NCBI GenBank assembly: GCA_035771175.1 | Contig: CM069593.1 | Location: 42,097,741-42,161,740, forward strand | Source of the DNA: Paratinospora sagittata | Taxonomy: Eukaryota; Streptophyta; Magnoliopsida; Ranunculales; Menispermaceae | Direction: 5' to 3' | DNA length: 64,000 bases | In this document: positions 48,909 through 60,540 of the stretch, one piece after another | Position numbering within the stretch: the stretch's first letter is position 1 | Layout of the letters: every line of letters begins with the position of its first letter | Program-made: the position numbers and the translations under genes | The notes under the pieces: generated by a model | Told to the model about the DNA's origin: nothing | Database searches by the model: none | What the model saw: only the letters and a program-made list of their open reading frames with translations

Positions 48909-50170
48909 AAAAATGCAACCCAAAAAAGATGAAGGCCACGCATAGTCCGTCCAACAGAGGAGGCACATCCTGAGACACAAAATCAGGAACTGCCACCTCC
49001 GAGGACAGAACAGGCCACACACAGCACTGCCACTACTTCTGGACTGGTAGTGCTACCTCAACCTACACCCTTCGTCATGCCTCCGGGCATGAAACACTTT
49101 TTCACCTGAATTATTGAGACGATGAAAGTAACAATACAAACGACGGTCCGTGAGACTGCGACCAACCAAGTGGTCACCGTACAGGCACCTATTCGATCTG
49201 GGTCGGAGAGCCAAATCGACCAGATCACGAAATATAAAAAGCTACAACCCCTTACCTTTGTTTGCACCATTGATGCGGATGACGCACAAAAATGGCTTGA
49301 TGAGTCGAGAAAGGCTCTTGAGGTTATGGGAGTCGACGAGGGTCGAAAAATTCCACTAGCTTCCTACCAACTTGTTGGTAGAGCTAACACGTAGTGGATA
49401 ACGGTAAAGGAAGACTCAAGGGTCAAGGTAACATACATGACTTGACTGGAATTTGAGTCATTGTTCATTGATGAGTACTTCCCTGGCGCGGTGAAGAGGT
49501 AAAAACTTCTGAAGTTTGCCAGGCTTTGCCAGGGCAGCATGACAGCCCGAGAGTATGTTGTAAGGTTCAAGGAACTATCGGTCTTTTCTCTCTCCACCAT
49601 CTCAACGGAGCGAGATAAAGCCCAGAAATTCTATAATGGCCTTCGTCCAGACATTCGACAGGCCCTGTCAATCTTGGATCTCAAGAATTACAGGGAGCTA
49701 GTCAATATGGCCATGAACTTTGAGCAAAAGAAAACCGAGCAAGAACAGAGGAAAAATAGGGGAAAATGGTCTTCAACTTTTTCCCAACAGGGCACTCAGC
49801 AGGGCAACAAGAAGAAATCATATTTTAATCAAAACCCAACCTTTCCAGCCCCGGTGCAAAAACATGAGGTCACAACATCTGCGGCTGAAACTTTTAACTA
49901 TGGCCATCAGGGTTTTCATAATCATAATAGAGAAGGCCGCAATGGCAGGGATGGCCGTCGCAATAGAAATGGCAGAGGTGGTGGCCAACAACACCACAAG
50001 TAGCACGACCAACAGAACCAACAACAAGCGCCTCAACATCAAAGGCTGACTTGTTACAACTACGGCCAGGAGGGCCATGTAAAAAGTCTCTATCCCCATC
50101 CTCCACAAATGCAACAGCCAGTTCTCGCAGCCTCAATCCAACAAACCCCACCTGCTGCTAACGCCCAGCC
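48909..50170 (+). pseudogene. gag of element D, broken
   Basis: Capsid/nucleocapsid remnant. A Pro/Thr-rich N-terminal part ends in FVMPPGMKHFF. The retrotransposon-gag core (49122-49740) includes DDAQKWLDE, FIDEYFPG, REYVVRFKELS and YRELVNMAMNFEQ. It has in-frame stops at about 49107, 49392, 49441 and 49500. A Gly/Asn/Arg-rich linker follows. The zinc knuckle near 50050-50095 has two of its four ligands changed from Cys to Tyr, both explained by G-to-A changes. Confidence 0.85.
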
Positions 50171-50199
50171 CAGTTAGAACCAACAGAACCAGGGGCAAA

Positions 50200-53100
50200 G
50201 GTAACAAGGCAGAGTGTATGCCATCGCTCAACAACCCCTCCTAAGCAATAATGTAGTCGAAGGTACATTTTCTTTGTTCAATACAATGGCGCATGTCTTG
50301 TTTGATTCAGGTGCTACACACTCCTTTATATCTTCTGCATTGATAAGGCATTTGGGGTTGCAACCTGAACCCACAAACATCACAATCTATGTCTCAACAC
50401 CATTACGATCTTGTACTGACGTGAAATTGCGGTGTTTTAGATGTGATCTTCGAATGTTAGAACAGATAATTTATGTAGATCTCCTAGTGATGGACATTGA
50501 AGACTTTGAAATCATCCTCGGTATGGACTGGATTGCACCACTGAATGCTAAAATTGATAGTTTGAAGAAGTAAGTTCAGTTAACCTTGCCCACTGGGGAC
50601 TTTGTCAAAATTCAGGGAATGAGAAAATGGATACACAAATCGACTGTTGCACTCTTCAAGGCACAGCTCCGAGCCCTATCCCTTGGTGATGACAATGAAT
50701 CATCATCACTATACCCTCTGGAAGTACACGATATCCCAGTCATATATGAATTCCCAAGGGTTTTTCTAAATGACCTTCCTGGTCTACCTCTTGTTCGGGA
50801 ATTCGATTTTGAGATCAAACTCATACCAAAGACTGAACCCATCGCAATTCCACCATACAAAATGTCCAATGTCGAGCTAGTTGAGTTAGATAAACAATTG
50901 AAGGAATTGGAGAGTACTGGCTTCATCAGAAGAAGTTCATCACCCTAGGGCGCTCCAGTTCTGTTCGTTCGCAAAAAGGATGGTTCGTTACGGCTTTGCA
51001 TCGACTATCGCAAATTGAATAACGTAACCATCAAGAACAGATACCCATTACCCAGGATCGATGACTTGTTCGACCAACTTAGAGATGCCAAATACTTCTC
51101 TAAGATTGATTTATGATTCAGCTATCATCAACTCCGGATCAGAGGGTCGGACATAAATAAAACAACTTTCAGAACTCGATACGGTCATTTCGAGTTCTTG
51201 GTCACACTGTTCGGTCTAACAAATGTACCTGCGGCGTTCATGGATTTGATGAACCGCATCTTCAAACCATATTTAGACCGATTTGTGGTGGTCTTTGTAG
51301 ATGACATCTTAGTATATTCACCAACAAAGGAAGATCATAAGATACATCTGAAGATTTTCCTCCAGACCTTAAAAAGCCATCAGCTATATGCACAGTTGAG
51401 TAAGCGTGAATTCTGGGTGAAGAGAGTTCAATTCCTAGGTCATGTGGTTTCACACAGTGGCATTGAAGTGGATCCTTCAAAAGTTGAAGCGATTTTAAAC
51501 TAGAAGCGACCTACCAGTGTTACTCAAATTCAGAGTTTTCTCGGTTTAGCTGGCTACTACAGACGCTTCATCAAGGACTTCTCCAAGATTGCTGAACTTA
51601 TGACCAAGATCACTTGGAAAGACGTACGATTCATCTGGAACACCGCCTGTGAATCGTCATTTCAGGAATTGAAAAAACGCCTCACGACAGCACCAACACA
51701 AATCATTCCAAGAAATGGAGTTGGATTTTCACTATACACCGATGTCTCTCTCCAAGGCTTAGGTGCAGTACTAATGCAAGAAGGCCAAGTTGTTGCATAT
51801 GCTTCTAGGCAACTAAAGATTCATGAGGTAATAACCCAACGCATGACTTGGAACTTGCAGCTGTTGTATTCGCACTGAAGTTATGGCGTTACTACCTATA
51901 CGGTGAAAGGTTTGAGGTCTTCTCGGATCACAAGAGCCTTAAGTACATCTACACTCAAAGAGACCTAAACCTCTGCCAAAGACGATGGTTGAAATTTTTT
52001 AAAGATTATGACTTTCAGCTCCAATACCATCCGGGAAAAGCCAACGTTGTGGCTGATGCCTTTAGTAGAACATCTTATGTTGTTGCATGTACTCTTAACC
52101 TTGAAATGAGGAAGTTGGTTACGGAGATGGAGAATTTTAACTTACAGCTCATTGAGGAGGGATGAAGATTATGACTCTCTCAATTATCAGCCAACTCTTA
52201 GCTTATTCGAAAAATTCCAGCTGCTCAAGCCAACGACCCCATGTTAATGGAGAAAAGAGAACTTCTCCTCAATGAACAGGACCTTCCCTACTGGTCAGTC
52301 TCCGATGACGGGGCAGTTTTTTACAAAAAATGTCTCTGCCTACCGAACGATCCTGAAGTTCGAAAAGAAGTACTCACTGAAATGTATTGCTCAAGGTTTG
52401 TTATGCATCCTGGGAGAGACAAGATGTACAAAGATGACAAGTGACAATTCTGGTTCTCTGGAATGAAAAAGGCTATTGCAGACTTTGTTGCTCAATGTCT
52501 CGTTTGCCAACAAGTAAAGACAGAACACAAACTTCCTTCTGGACTTCTCCAGCCTTTACCTATTGGAGAATGGAAGTAGGAGAACATTGCAATGGATTTT
52601 GTTACGACCTTACCTCGAAATAATAAAGGAAAAGATGCAATATGGGTTATCATTGACAGACTTACAAAGTCTGCACACTTTTTATCAATAAAGTTCACAG
52701 ATAACCCCGCCAAGCTAGCCGAATTATATGAAAGAGAGATCGTACGCCTCTATGGCATACCACTCATGATCGTCTATGATCGAGACCCTCGATACACATC
52801 AAAATTTTGGCAAAGCTTCCAAAGTATAATGGGCTCCAAGATTACCATGGGCACAACTTTTCACCTACAGACCGACGGGCAGTTAGTGCATTTAATCCAA
52901 ATCTTGGAGGACATGTTACGATGTTTCATATTGGACTTTCATGATAGATGGGCAAAACACTTACATTTGGCTGAGTTTGCATACAACAACAACTACTAAT
53001 CCAGTATCGGCATGGCACCATACGAGGCTCTCTAAGGTCGCCCTTACAGATCTTCGGTATGTTGGTTAGACATGGCAGATTGACCGCAATTATGGCCAAA

Positions 53101-53641
53101 ACTAGTTCGAGAGACTTCTGAGAAAATCAGACTAGTAAAGGAATGACTTCGTGTAGAACAAAGTCGACAAAAGTGCTATGTCGACAAGCGAAGACAACCT
53201 TTAGAATTTGACAAGGGGGACTTGATTTTTTTGAAAGTTCAGCCTACAAGAGGTGTCAAACGTTTTGGCATCAAAGGAAAACCCTCCCCACGATATATCG
53301 GGCCATTTCATATTGTCGAACGTATTGGCAAACTAGCCTATCGACTATCCCTTCCCTCATCCATGTCTAAAGTTCATGACGTTTTCATGTATCCATGCTT
53401 CGAAAGTATCGTCAAGATCCGTCACATATCATCCTTCTGGTCAAAGTTTACGTTGAAGAAGGAAACAAATATTAGGAGAGAGCGATAAAAATTCTGGATA
53501 AAAAAACTCAAGAACTGAGGCGACATAACATACCACTTGTAAAAGTACCCTGGGATCACCACAGAGTAGAGGAAGTAACTTGGGAACTAGAAGAAACAAT
53601 TAAACAGAAATACCCCAAATTGTTTTCTAGTAATAACTGAT
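50200..53641 (+). pseudogene. pol of element D: protease, RT, RNase H, integrase, chromodomain-like tail
   Basis: The protease has an intact active site (LFDSGATHSF, about 50310) and the ILGMDW motif. The RT has [18 protein letters not shown] then a stop where Arg is usual, and the catalytic FVDDILVYS (51296-51322). RNase H is at 51600-52075 with YTDVS and [10 protein letters not shown]. The integrase has the HHCC finger (CLVCQQVK near 52497), Asp in MDFVTTLP and Asp in YDRDPRYTS. The usual catalytic Glu codon is GTG (Val) at 52886-52888. Several stops stand where TGG Trp codons are normal (about 50946, 51501, 52576). The tail IPLVKVPWDH then EEVTWELEE ends at TGA 53639-53641. The enzyme set is complete but dead. 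Confidence 0.92.
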
Positions 53642-54100
53642 GATGTGATACATTGTATTATTTCACTAATCAATGAAATTATGAAACTTCTTTTTCACTA
53701 TCTTAATATATCGTTTCATTTAAATAACCACGCAGATGTCTGAAAACAACATCGACGGGAGTAATGAACCATTCACGCCATGGCCTGCTTGGCAACCAGT
53801 GGAGACTCATTCAAGTTTTAAAACAAACCACAATTTCTTTTCATCACCAACTCCCTCGCCTTAGTGACAACAATCCCTATCGCCAGAGCGTGTATGGCTA
53901 TATCATAACAAAATTGCCCAAAACAATCCAATGCCCTCATCCTGGCAGGATTTCCTACCAAAATTGTCAGGCTGCTGAATTTGGCAACTGCACGAAAAAA
54001 CATTCCTCCGCTCAAACTACCTCCCTTGAAACGTTGCAACTTGCAGTGCCCTAGACCACCATCTGTCAGGCAAATGTCGAAACCTTCTGCGGACGAATCC

Positions 54101-57100
54101 TGTGGCCACCCCGCACCCCGGACCACCAACCCCGCAGGGAATGGCGTGCGGAATGCCAGGGCGGGACGCCCGGCGTAGGCATCTCCGACCACTCATCAAC
54201 TCCCGTGAGGTGGTTGAGACCCTACGAGCCTTATCTCAAACAACGACATAATATCAAAAGGTACTAAACAAAACTACCCACCGTATTAATCATCCAAGAC
54301 AAGAGATAATCCATAAAAATGAACCATAAATAAAATCATAATCCCTACAGTTCATTAAAATTGACATACACATAAAGTCCAAAATTGTGGGTACAAATAA
54401 AAACCGTCATATGCCCACATGGTCTATCTAACAAGTCCCAACTCACCCATACTACAATGTGGTAAGTGTTATAATTACATAATCCATAATATAATACTTC
54501 ATAATTTAAAACACAGTTCAATCAAAATGTCTCTCAACTCACATCGAGGCTTTGGATTCTCTCGCAGGCAAGGCCCTCAAGATATAACTACTCCTTTGCC
54601 CTTATTCGGGACAGAAGGACCTGAAAGAGGAAAATGAGGATGAGCCAATGGTGCCCAGTGAATAGAATTCAAATATGCTATCAATACTCATCAATAAATA
54701 TCATGTATGCATGTCAATGTGTAGCATGATTAAAAGCTCATAACATATAGATATCAAGCATTTATAATAAGTTCGATGCAAGTAAAAGCTTATCAATTTG
54801 GATCCACATTCCACATGCATTGGGTTACTAGTGCACGTCTATTTCACCGTACCGTTGATCCCAATCATGTTTATTTTGGGTTACTAGTGCACGTCTATTT
54901 CACCGTACCGTTGACCCCAATCTCTTCATTTCCTAAAACCCTCCTATGACAAGGTTAAGTCCCCCTATTAGCCAGATAGATGGGCCCAACCAAAGTCATA
55001 AGCTTTTCTCAAATCAATGCATCATTCAAAACATTAGAACACATTCATGTTTTCAACATACAATATATAAGTGATATGTTGACATAAAAGATATAATCAT
55101 AAATGAAGTCTACTCACAACCAAGCCTCCCGAGAGTATTTAACCACACACGACCACCAAACCGAATCAACCCAATCAAGATCCTGAAACATACATCAATA
55201 TCCTACCATACATCAATTTCTATGTTCAATCACATAGACATTACACATCAACCCTAAATCAGCCCACATATAAACAATAGGCCTAAATCCCATCTAATCC
55301 CATCATTCAACTCAAATCACATGACTTAGGCCTCTAATGCATAGTTCTCATACATAAACCATTCTATTAATCAAAAATACTGATTTTCAATTCCTTAGGC
55401 ATAAACATGCCCAAATTGGGTCACTTGATCACAAGTAGGCCTAACCCATGATATGGTCACAACCACCAAATCAGTAGCATAATCAACTCTAATCATGCTT
55501 AATTAAACATAAGTTGCATCAATTCAATGATTTTAGGCCAAAAGCATCAAAATCCCTAAAATATGAAATTTTTCGTACTTAGGCCATATTGCCGATTTAC
55601 ACTAGGTCACCATGTTCAGCCATGTATATCACTGATTTTGCATCATGGTTTCATCAACAATGACAACTAGGTCAACATAGTTGATATGCAAGCTATTTGG
55701 AAAGGTCTAAGTTCATATTCTCAATTTAGGTCTAATACAAGCAACCCTACCAATTCTTCATTTAGTATTCTGTTCAGATGTATCAATCTACCAACAGAAA
55801 TATGTAATCAAAAATCAACCATACAGATTGAAGTATGTGAAGACACAAACCTTCTGTCCAAATATCAGCCCAATCCAACGGTGGACCGAAAAGATATGTA
55901 TATTTGATGAACATGTCTCTAATCAGACAATTTCTCCTTTCCTGCTGCAAACACTCAAACTCAGATGACTATATCACACAAAATACTAAACACATAAATA
56001 TCTCTACCGTTCAGAATATAGAAATATCAGTTATAAACTATATACCCACATTTGATATCCATCCAACGGTAGATTGAGGAGATCTACAAGTTTGACCGAA
56101 ACAGTACGAGAAATCCAAACTTTCCGACCAACTTTGTTTCAGAGGTTAGATCTCTTAGGAAAACCTCTAATCAAGATCTCCACCGTTCAGAATACAGAAA
56201 TAGCAGTTGTACACTACGTACCCAAAGTTTATATCCATCTAACGGTAGATTAAGGAGATCTATAAGTTTGAGAGAAATGGTGCGAGAAATTCAGACTTTC
56301 CGACCAGCCTTGTTTGAGAGGGTAGATCTCTTAGACGAAACCTCTGATCAAGATCTCCACCGACCAGAATGAATAACCATAAGCTACGAACTTGCTGAAA
56401 AATTTTGAGCTCAATCTGACCATATATCCCAAACATCCAGCTCTTTGATGAAAATGTCGCAGAGATCTTCCTCCTGCAACTCCCTCCTTCTTTCTCTTCT
56501 TCTTTCCTTTCTCTTCTTTTCTTTCTCTTCTTTTTTTTACCTTTCTCTCCACTCACCTCTTTCTAGCACTTCCTTGATTCCCTCCTCCACTCACCTTACT
56601 TTCTAGCATATTCTTGGATTCTCTCCTCCACTCACCTCATTTTCTAGCACATTCTTGGATTCTCTCCTCCACTCACCTCACTTTCTAGCACATTCTTGGA
56701 TTCTCTCCTCCACTCACCTCACTTTCTAGCACATTCTTGGATTAGAGAAGTGGGCATGGGACACTTGTCCACTTTCATGCACCAACCTTCACATGTGTTG
56801 GTCTCATACTACCCATACCAACCACATGTACTTTAACCAATCTCATGCTTCCATGTATTTTAAATGTTCAATCTATTTAATACACCAAATTTTCATTCTC
56901 ATTTATCCTTTTATTCAATCAATCCTAACTCATATCAATTCATGGTTTAATGGGTCCATGCATAAATAATAACATATGCATTATAATTTAATTTAACATG
57001 ATCCATATACAATTTATGATACACATATTTATATACATTATCAAGTATCAACTATACAAACATTAGACAACCATCAAACAAACACCAAACATATCAAGGC

Positions 57101-57168
57101 AACGCATAGAGTTTGGGCAAAGTGCAATTGGGTTATGGGCTAGATGAAATAATTTTCGGGGCGTCACA
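54101..57168 (-). mobile_element. Solo gypsy LTR between pol and 3' LTR of element D
   Basis: Plus-strand termini are TGTGGCCACCCC and GGGGCGTCACA, with perfect AATCC duplications (54096-54100 and 57169-57173). It is collinear with and closely similar to 43570-46433 and longer by about 200 bp, mainly through a 41-bp tandem repeat. It has no internal domains. The acceptor-like module (complement) is at 54620-54662. Confidence 0.9.
56550..56745. repeat. 41-bp tandem repeat, about five copies
   Basis: The unit begins CACTCACCTCACTTTCTAGC and continues to ATTCTCTCCTC. The first copy is diverged and shorter, the last three nearly identical. The sister solo LTR at 43570-46433 has a single copy near 45999-46030, so the expansion is specific to this copy. 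Confidence 0.9.
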
Positions 57169-57346
57169 AATCCGATTCGATTTGCTCTCCATTGTTTGAT
57201 GATGTCGAGGATTCCACCGGCCACAGTATAATTCAGGGACCATACTAGCATTACTCTAATCTTGTGAATGATGACAAAGGCGGCGAATCTCACGAAGACA
57301 ACAATCATCACTACATGGACTGAAATTTCGAGGGCGAAATTCTTTT

Positions 57347-57359
57347 AAGGGGGGTAGAG
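57347..57359 (+). other. Polypurine tract of element D
   Basis: AAGGGGGGTAGAG lies directly before the TG of the 3' LTR, purine-only except one T. Confidence 0.85.
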
Positions 57360-58022
57360 TGTAATACCACTGGTTTACACACACACAAAAATCGGACGTT
57401 TAGGCATGTATTTTTCTATAAAAAAGACCCTTCCCCTCCCTCATTTCTCGCACCACTCTACCTCACACTCTCTCCCTCTTTTAGAGACTCTCTCTCTTTT
57501 TTTTTGAGACTCTCTTTGCGGTACGAAGAGGTTTTGCTTGGGAAGAAGCACCAGTTTTGGAAAGAAGTTTTATCTGAAGGTGGGGAATGAAACATAGGTT
57601 TGCGTGTCTTTTGACTTTTATTAAAGTTTTCATTCATTTATCATTATGTCTATTATTCATTTACACAACATTATTGCGTATAATGTTCATACATGTTGTA
57701 GTTATGCTTTAATGTTTGGAGTCTAGGTATTACACTGTTACTACTCCAGATTAGTGGTCAATTTGACTCAACGAAACTTTGTCTGGTCCTCAGTAACTTT
57801 GAATAGTGAACGGGAGGCAGCTTGGTACTCTAGAAGACTTGGTATTTAAGCGGGACCTCGTGTTCCCACCCGACCTGGAGACTAATCTAGTTGGTTCTAT
57901 TTAAAAGTTATCTGCTTGTATAGGTGATACTAGATATCCTAACAACGCACGTGGTGATGACCCTGATAAGTATCACTAGACGTTTCCAAACTCTGTCTAA
58001 TATTAGTAAAGATCGGACATGC
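57360..58022 (+). repeat. 3' LTR of element D, truncated
   Basis: It starts TGTAATACCACTGG and follows the 5' LTR collinearly, with substitutions and small indels, to about CGGACATGC. It then switches abruptly to an inverted LTR-end sequence at 58023. The remaining half of this LTR is not in the window. Confidence 0.85.
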
Positions 58023-58431
58023 TGTCACACCTCGCCCGGACGCGCCTAAACCGGTGGGACACTCACGGACTGGGAGAGCGAATGCATTATAACGATACTA
58101 ATAGAGTGCGCGGAAGCATAGTTAAGTACAAATCTGATTTCATTAATTTCAGACTATAATTTGTACATGAAACAGTTAAGGGAACATTCTCCCAAAATCC
58201 CCCAATGAATAATACAAAGGGTACAAAATGTGGACCCAAAAACCTGCACCCAGTCCACCATAATCTCCTGTGAAAAATTGGATAACAACGGGGTGAGCTA
58301 CACGCTCAGTGGGTAAAATAGTTCGTGAATATAACAATTAATAAAGCAAACTTCATAATCGAATATCTTAAATACACATCAGAGCATCATAATCAATTAA
58401 ATATGTATGTATGCATGACACCGTTCAATAT
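58023..58431 (-). repeat. Inverted D-type LTR end
   Basis: It begins TGTCACACCTCGCC, the complement of the D LTR terminus. It follows the last 400 or so bases of the 5' LTR (46520-46912) in reverse orientation with marked divergence. It includes the acceptor-like module at 58267-58312 and the GTATGCATGACAC block. Similarity stops near 58431. It is probably part of another LTR of the same family inserted in the opposite direction. Confidence 0.75.
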
Positions 58432-59260
58432 TTCACATGTTAAAACGGATGGCTTATGATGATTTTTTCACAAAGTTTTGAATTGAGACCCATTCTATTT
58501 TACTATGATCTTTCCATCCATACGGTTAAAATTATCAGATCCACGATTTATGATGTAGATCTATTATGTTACTTTAGATTGCATCTGGACAGTTGAACGT
58601 AGATGTATCATAAAAACTGAGATAGATTATGATTTTGGCTAACCCATGATCTGCGACCTATGGTTGATTGTCATAAATTTTACATCTGTACGGTCAAATT
58701 TTCAGTATAAGGTCATCATCATACAGATCTGTGATTTTGTGATTGATGTAATCTTAGCCATTGAATTTACATGATTATGATGAAGGTCATAGATCATGAA
58801 TCTGGAAATATCATGAACTGTAACCCATGTTGTTTCTCCATGATCTGTAAATCTATACGTTTAGATTACATCATAAGGATACAGATCACACAGATCTAAC
58901 AATTGCATATGGTGAAGTCCTGACCGCCTAGTTAACTTTGGTCAAGATGAGCATGTATTGATCTGATCCACCAAAAAAAAAAAATTATGAGCTGTGATTA
59001 GTGTTATTTTAACATGATGATTCAATCTATACGGTCACATTTTGTTAGAATTATATTATACATCATGAATCTATGTTGTTTCTTTCATGTGATCTATACC
59101 GTTCATTTTATTTCTGTAAAGATCATTGGGTTATAATAAGTTTTTCAAAAAAATTTGAACGGTAACCTATGATATTTTTTACTGATCTTTTCATCTATAC
59201 AGTTAAATCGTACATATGGATCTTATAATAGACACGTGCGGTGTAACATGTAAAAGATAT
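58432..59260. repeat. Degenerate repeat zone with CTATACGGT-type motif
   Basis: About eight variants of ATCTATACGGTTAAAT recur at irregular 60-170 bp intervals: near 58517, 58584, 58685, 58848, 59027, 59092 and 59193. They alternate with GATCTGTGATT/ATGATC words. No coding region is present. It may be the interior of the inverted LTR that precedes it, or an old satellite-like array. Confidence 0.5.
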
Positions 59261-59570
59261 ATATATAATTAATCATGCTTATGTGCCTATGTTTAAATTG
59301 ATAATTTTTTTTTGTTATGATGTCATATACATTTTTTCATATAATTATTTCTTGAGAGTAGCCACAGCATCTTGTGATTTAATTTATCATGTGATAAATA
59401 CACATCATGTTAGGCCCCACAGGAAAAATGATTGGTTTAATGTTTTAATTGGAATAAAATGATAAATACACATCATGTTTAAGAATTTTCTTATGCCCAC
59501 AGGAAAAAAAAAATTCTTTTATTTTGATGTATATATTTGCTAGTCTTATTAATAAGGTGAATATAAATTC
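59261..59570. other. Probable 5' leader of the copia element, no LTR seen
   Basis: AT-rich, with a duplicated GATAAATACACATCATGTT block (about 59394-59412 and 59461-59479) and GCCCACAGGAAAAA/GCCCACAAGGAGG words typical of leader sequence. No 5' LTR or primer site could be placed, so the copia element appears 5'-truncated. Confidence 0.4.
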
Positions 59571-60540
59571 ATGTGTAATTACGACCTTTGCCCACAAGGA
59601 GGTTTGAATTTATATTATTCACTAAATTTGACATTGGTTGACTTAGTATATAGTATTTTTCTTCATAGCATTGATAAAGTACATTTGTATGCAGCAAATT
59701 TTTCTGTTCAACAATATGATTCTTCCCGCGTTCCTATTTTAAGTAGTGATAATTTTCCTGACTAGAAAGATAAAATTCTATTACACTTAGCATGCATGGA
59801 TATTGATCTGAAGCTCCATATTGATGAGCCACCAATGGTAAAGGAATCAAGTATGCCAGTTCAAAAGACTGCATATGAAAAATGGGAGCGATCTAATCGG
59901 ATAAGCTTAATGGTGATGAAATCTCATATTTCTAAAAGTATTCGAGCTTCAATTCCTGAATTCACCAAGGCTAATGACTTTCTCAAAGCAGTTGAAGAGC
60001 AATTTGCTACTTCTGATAAAGCATTGGCAAGCACCCTATTAAGAAAGCTTACCCGACTGAAATATGATAATAATATGAGGGCATATATTCTGGAAATGAG
60101 GGATATTGTTGCTCAGTTAAAACAATTGGAGGTTGACCTTTCTAAGTCATTTCTTGTACATTTCATTTTGAACTCTCTTCCTGAGGAGTATGGTCCATTT
60201 CTAATCTCATACAATACACAAGGATAAATAGACAGTAAATGAATTATTGACCATGTGTGTTCAAGAAGAAGGGTGACTAAAGCATGAGAAGGTTGAAAGT
60301 GCTCATTTAACCACCCATACTAAAGGAAATGACAAGAAAAATAAAGGTGGTTTTTTCAAAAAGAACAAGAAGCCTATGAAGAAAGAAGGCTCTAAAGTTA
60401 CTTGTTTCTTTTGCAAGAAAAAGGGACACTTGAAGAAAGATTATCTCAGATACAAGAAGTGGCTTGAAAAGAAAGGTATGCAATTCTCCTTTGTGTGTTT
60501 TGAATCTCATTTAATTGATGTTCTTAATAATACATGGTAG
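59571..60540 (+). pseudogene. gag and zinc knuckle of copia element 1
   Basis: This is a UBN2-type copia gag. Its N-terminal part (about 59690-59790) has a TAG where Trp is expected in FPDWKDK-type text. The main frame 59796-60227 includes YEKWERSNRISLMVM, LLRKLTRLKY and HFILNSLPEEY. The frame stops at 60227 with TAA. A Lys-rich zinc knuckle (60400-60445) has its fourth ligand changed from Cys to Tyr. Confidence 0.85.

Larger units (their letters stand above)
53736..57323 (+). pseudogene. Extra reading frame between pol and 3' LTR of element D, split by a solo LTR
   Basis: After the pol stop an ATG at 53736 opens an aromatic/Pro-rich stretch (MSENNIDGSNEPFTPWPAW) that stops after 42 codons; coding-like text continues in other frames to 54100. 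After the inserted LTR a frame resumes with an acidic, His/Asp-rich end (SPLFDDVEDSTGHS, NDDKGGESHED) to TGA at 57321-57323. Without the insert the region is about 0.5 kb. No known domain, signal peptide or membrane span was seen, so there is no support for an envelope-like role. It may be a lineage-specific ORF or simply non-coding 3' sequence. Confidence 0.4.
42725..58022 (+). mobile_element. Ty3/gypsy element D, interrupted and truncated
   Basis: Order is 5' LTR (with a solo LTR inside), tRNA-Met primer site, a long leader with an extra reading frame, gag, protease, RT, RNase H, integrase, chromodomain-like tail, an extra 3' frame (with another solo LTR inside), polypurine tract and a 3' LTR truncated at 58022. 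The LTRs share the TGTAATACC start, the GACTCTC-rich block and the TTTTATCTGAAGGTGG block, with clear divergence. It is therefore older than element C. All coding parts carry lesions, and the integrase has lost its catalytic Glu. No target duplication can be read because the right end is missing. Confidence 0.88.

Noticed and set aside
43570..57168. One large minus-strand element with LTRs at 43570-46433 and 54101-57168
   Set aside because: Each LTR has its own target duplication (ATATG/ATGTG and AATCC). No primer site lies beside the right LTR on the minus strand, and the interior is plus-strand element D.
53736..57323. Envelope-like gene after pol in element D
   Set aside because: No signal peptide, transmembrane segment or cleavage site is visible, so an envelope role is not supported.
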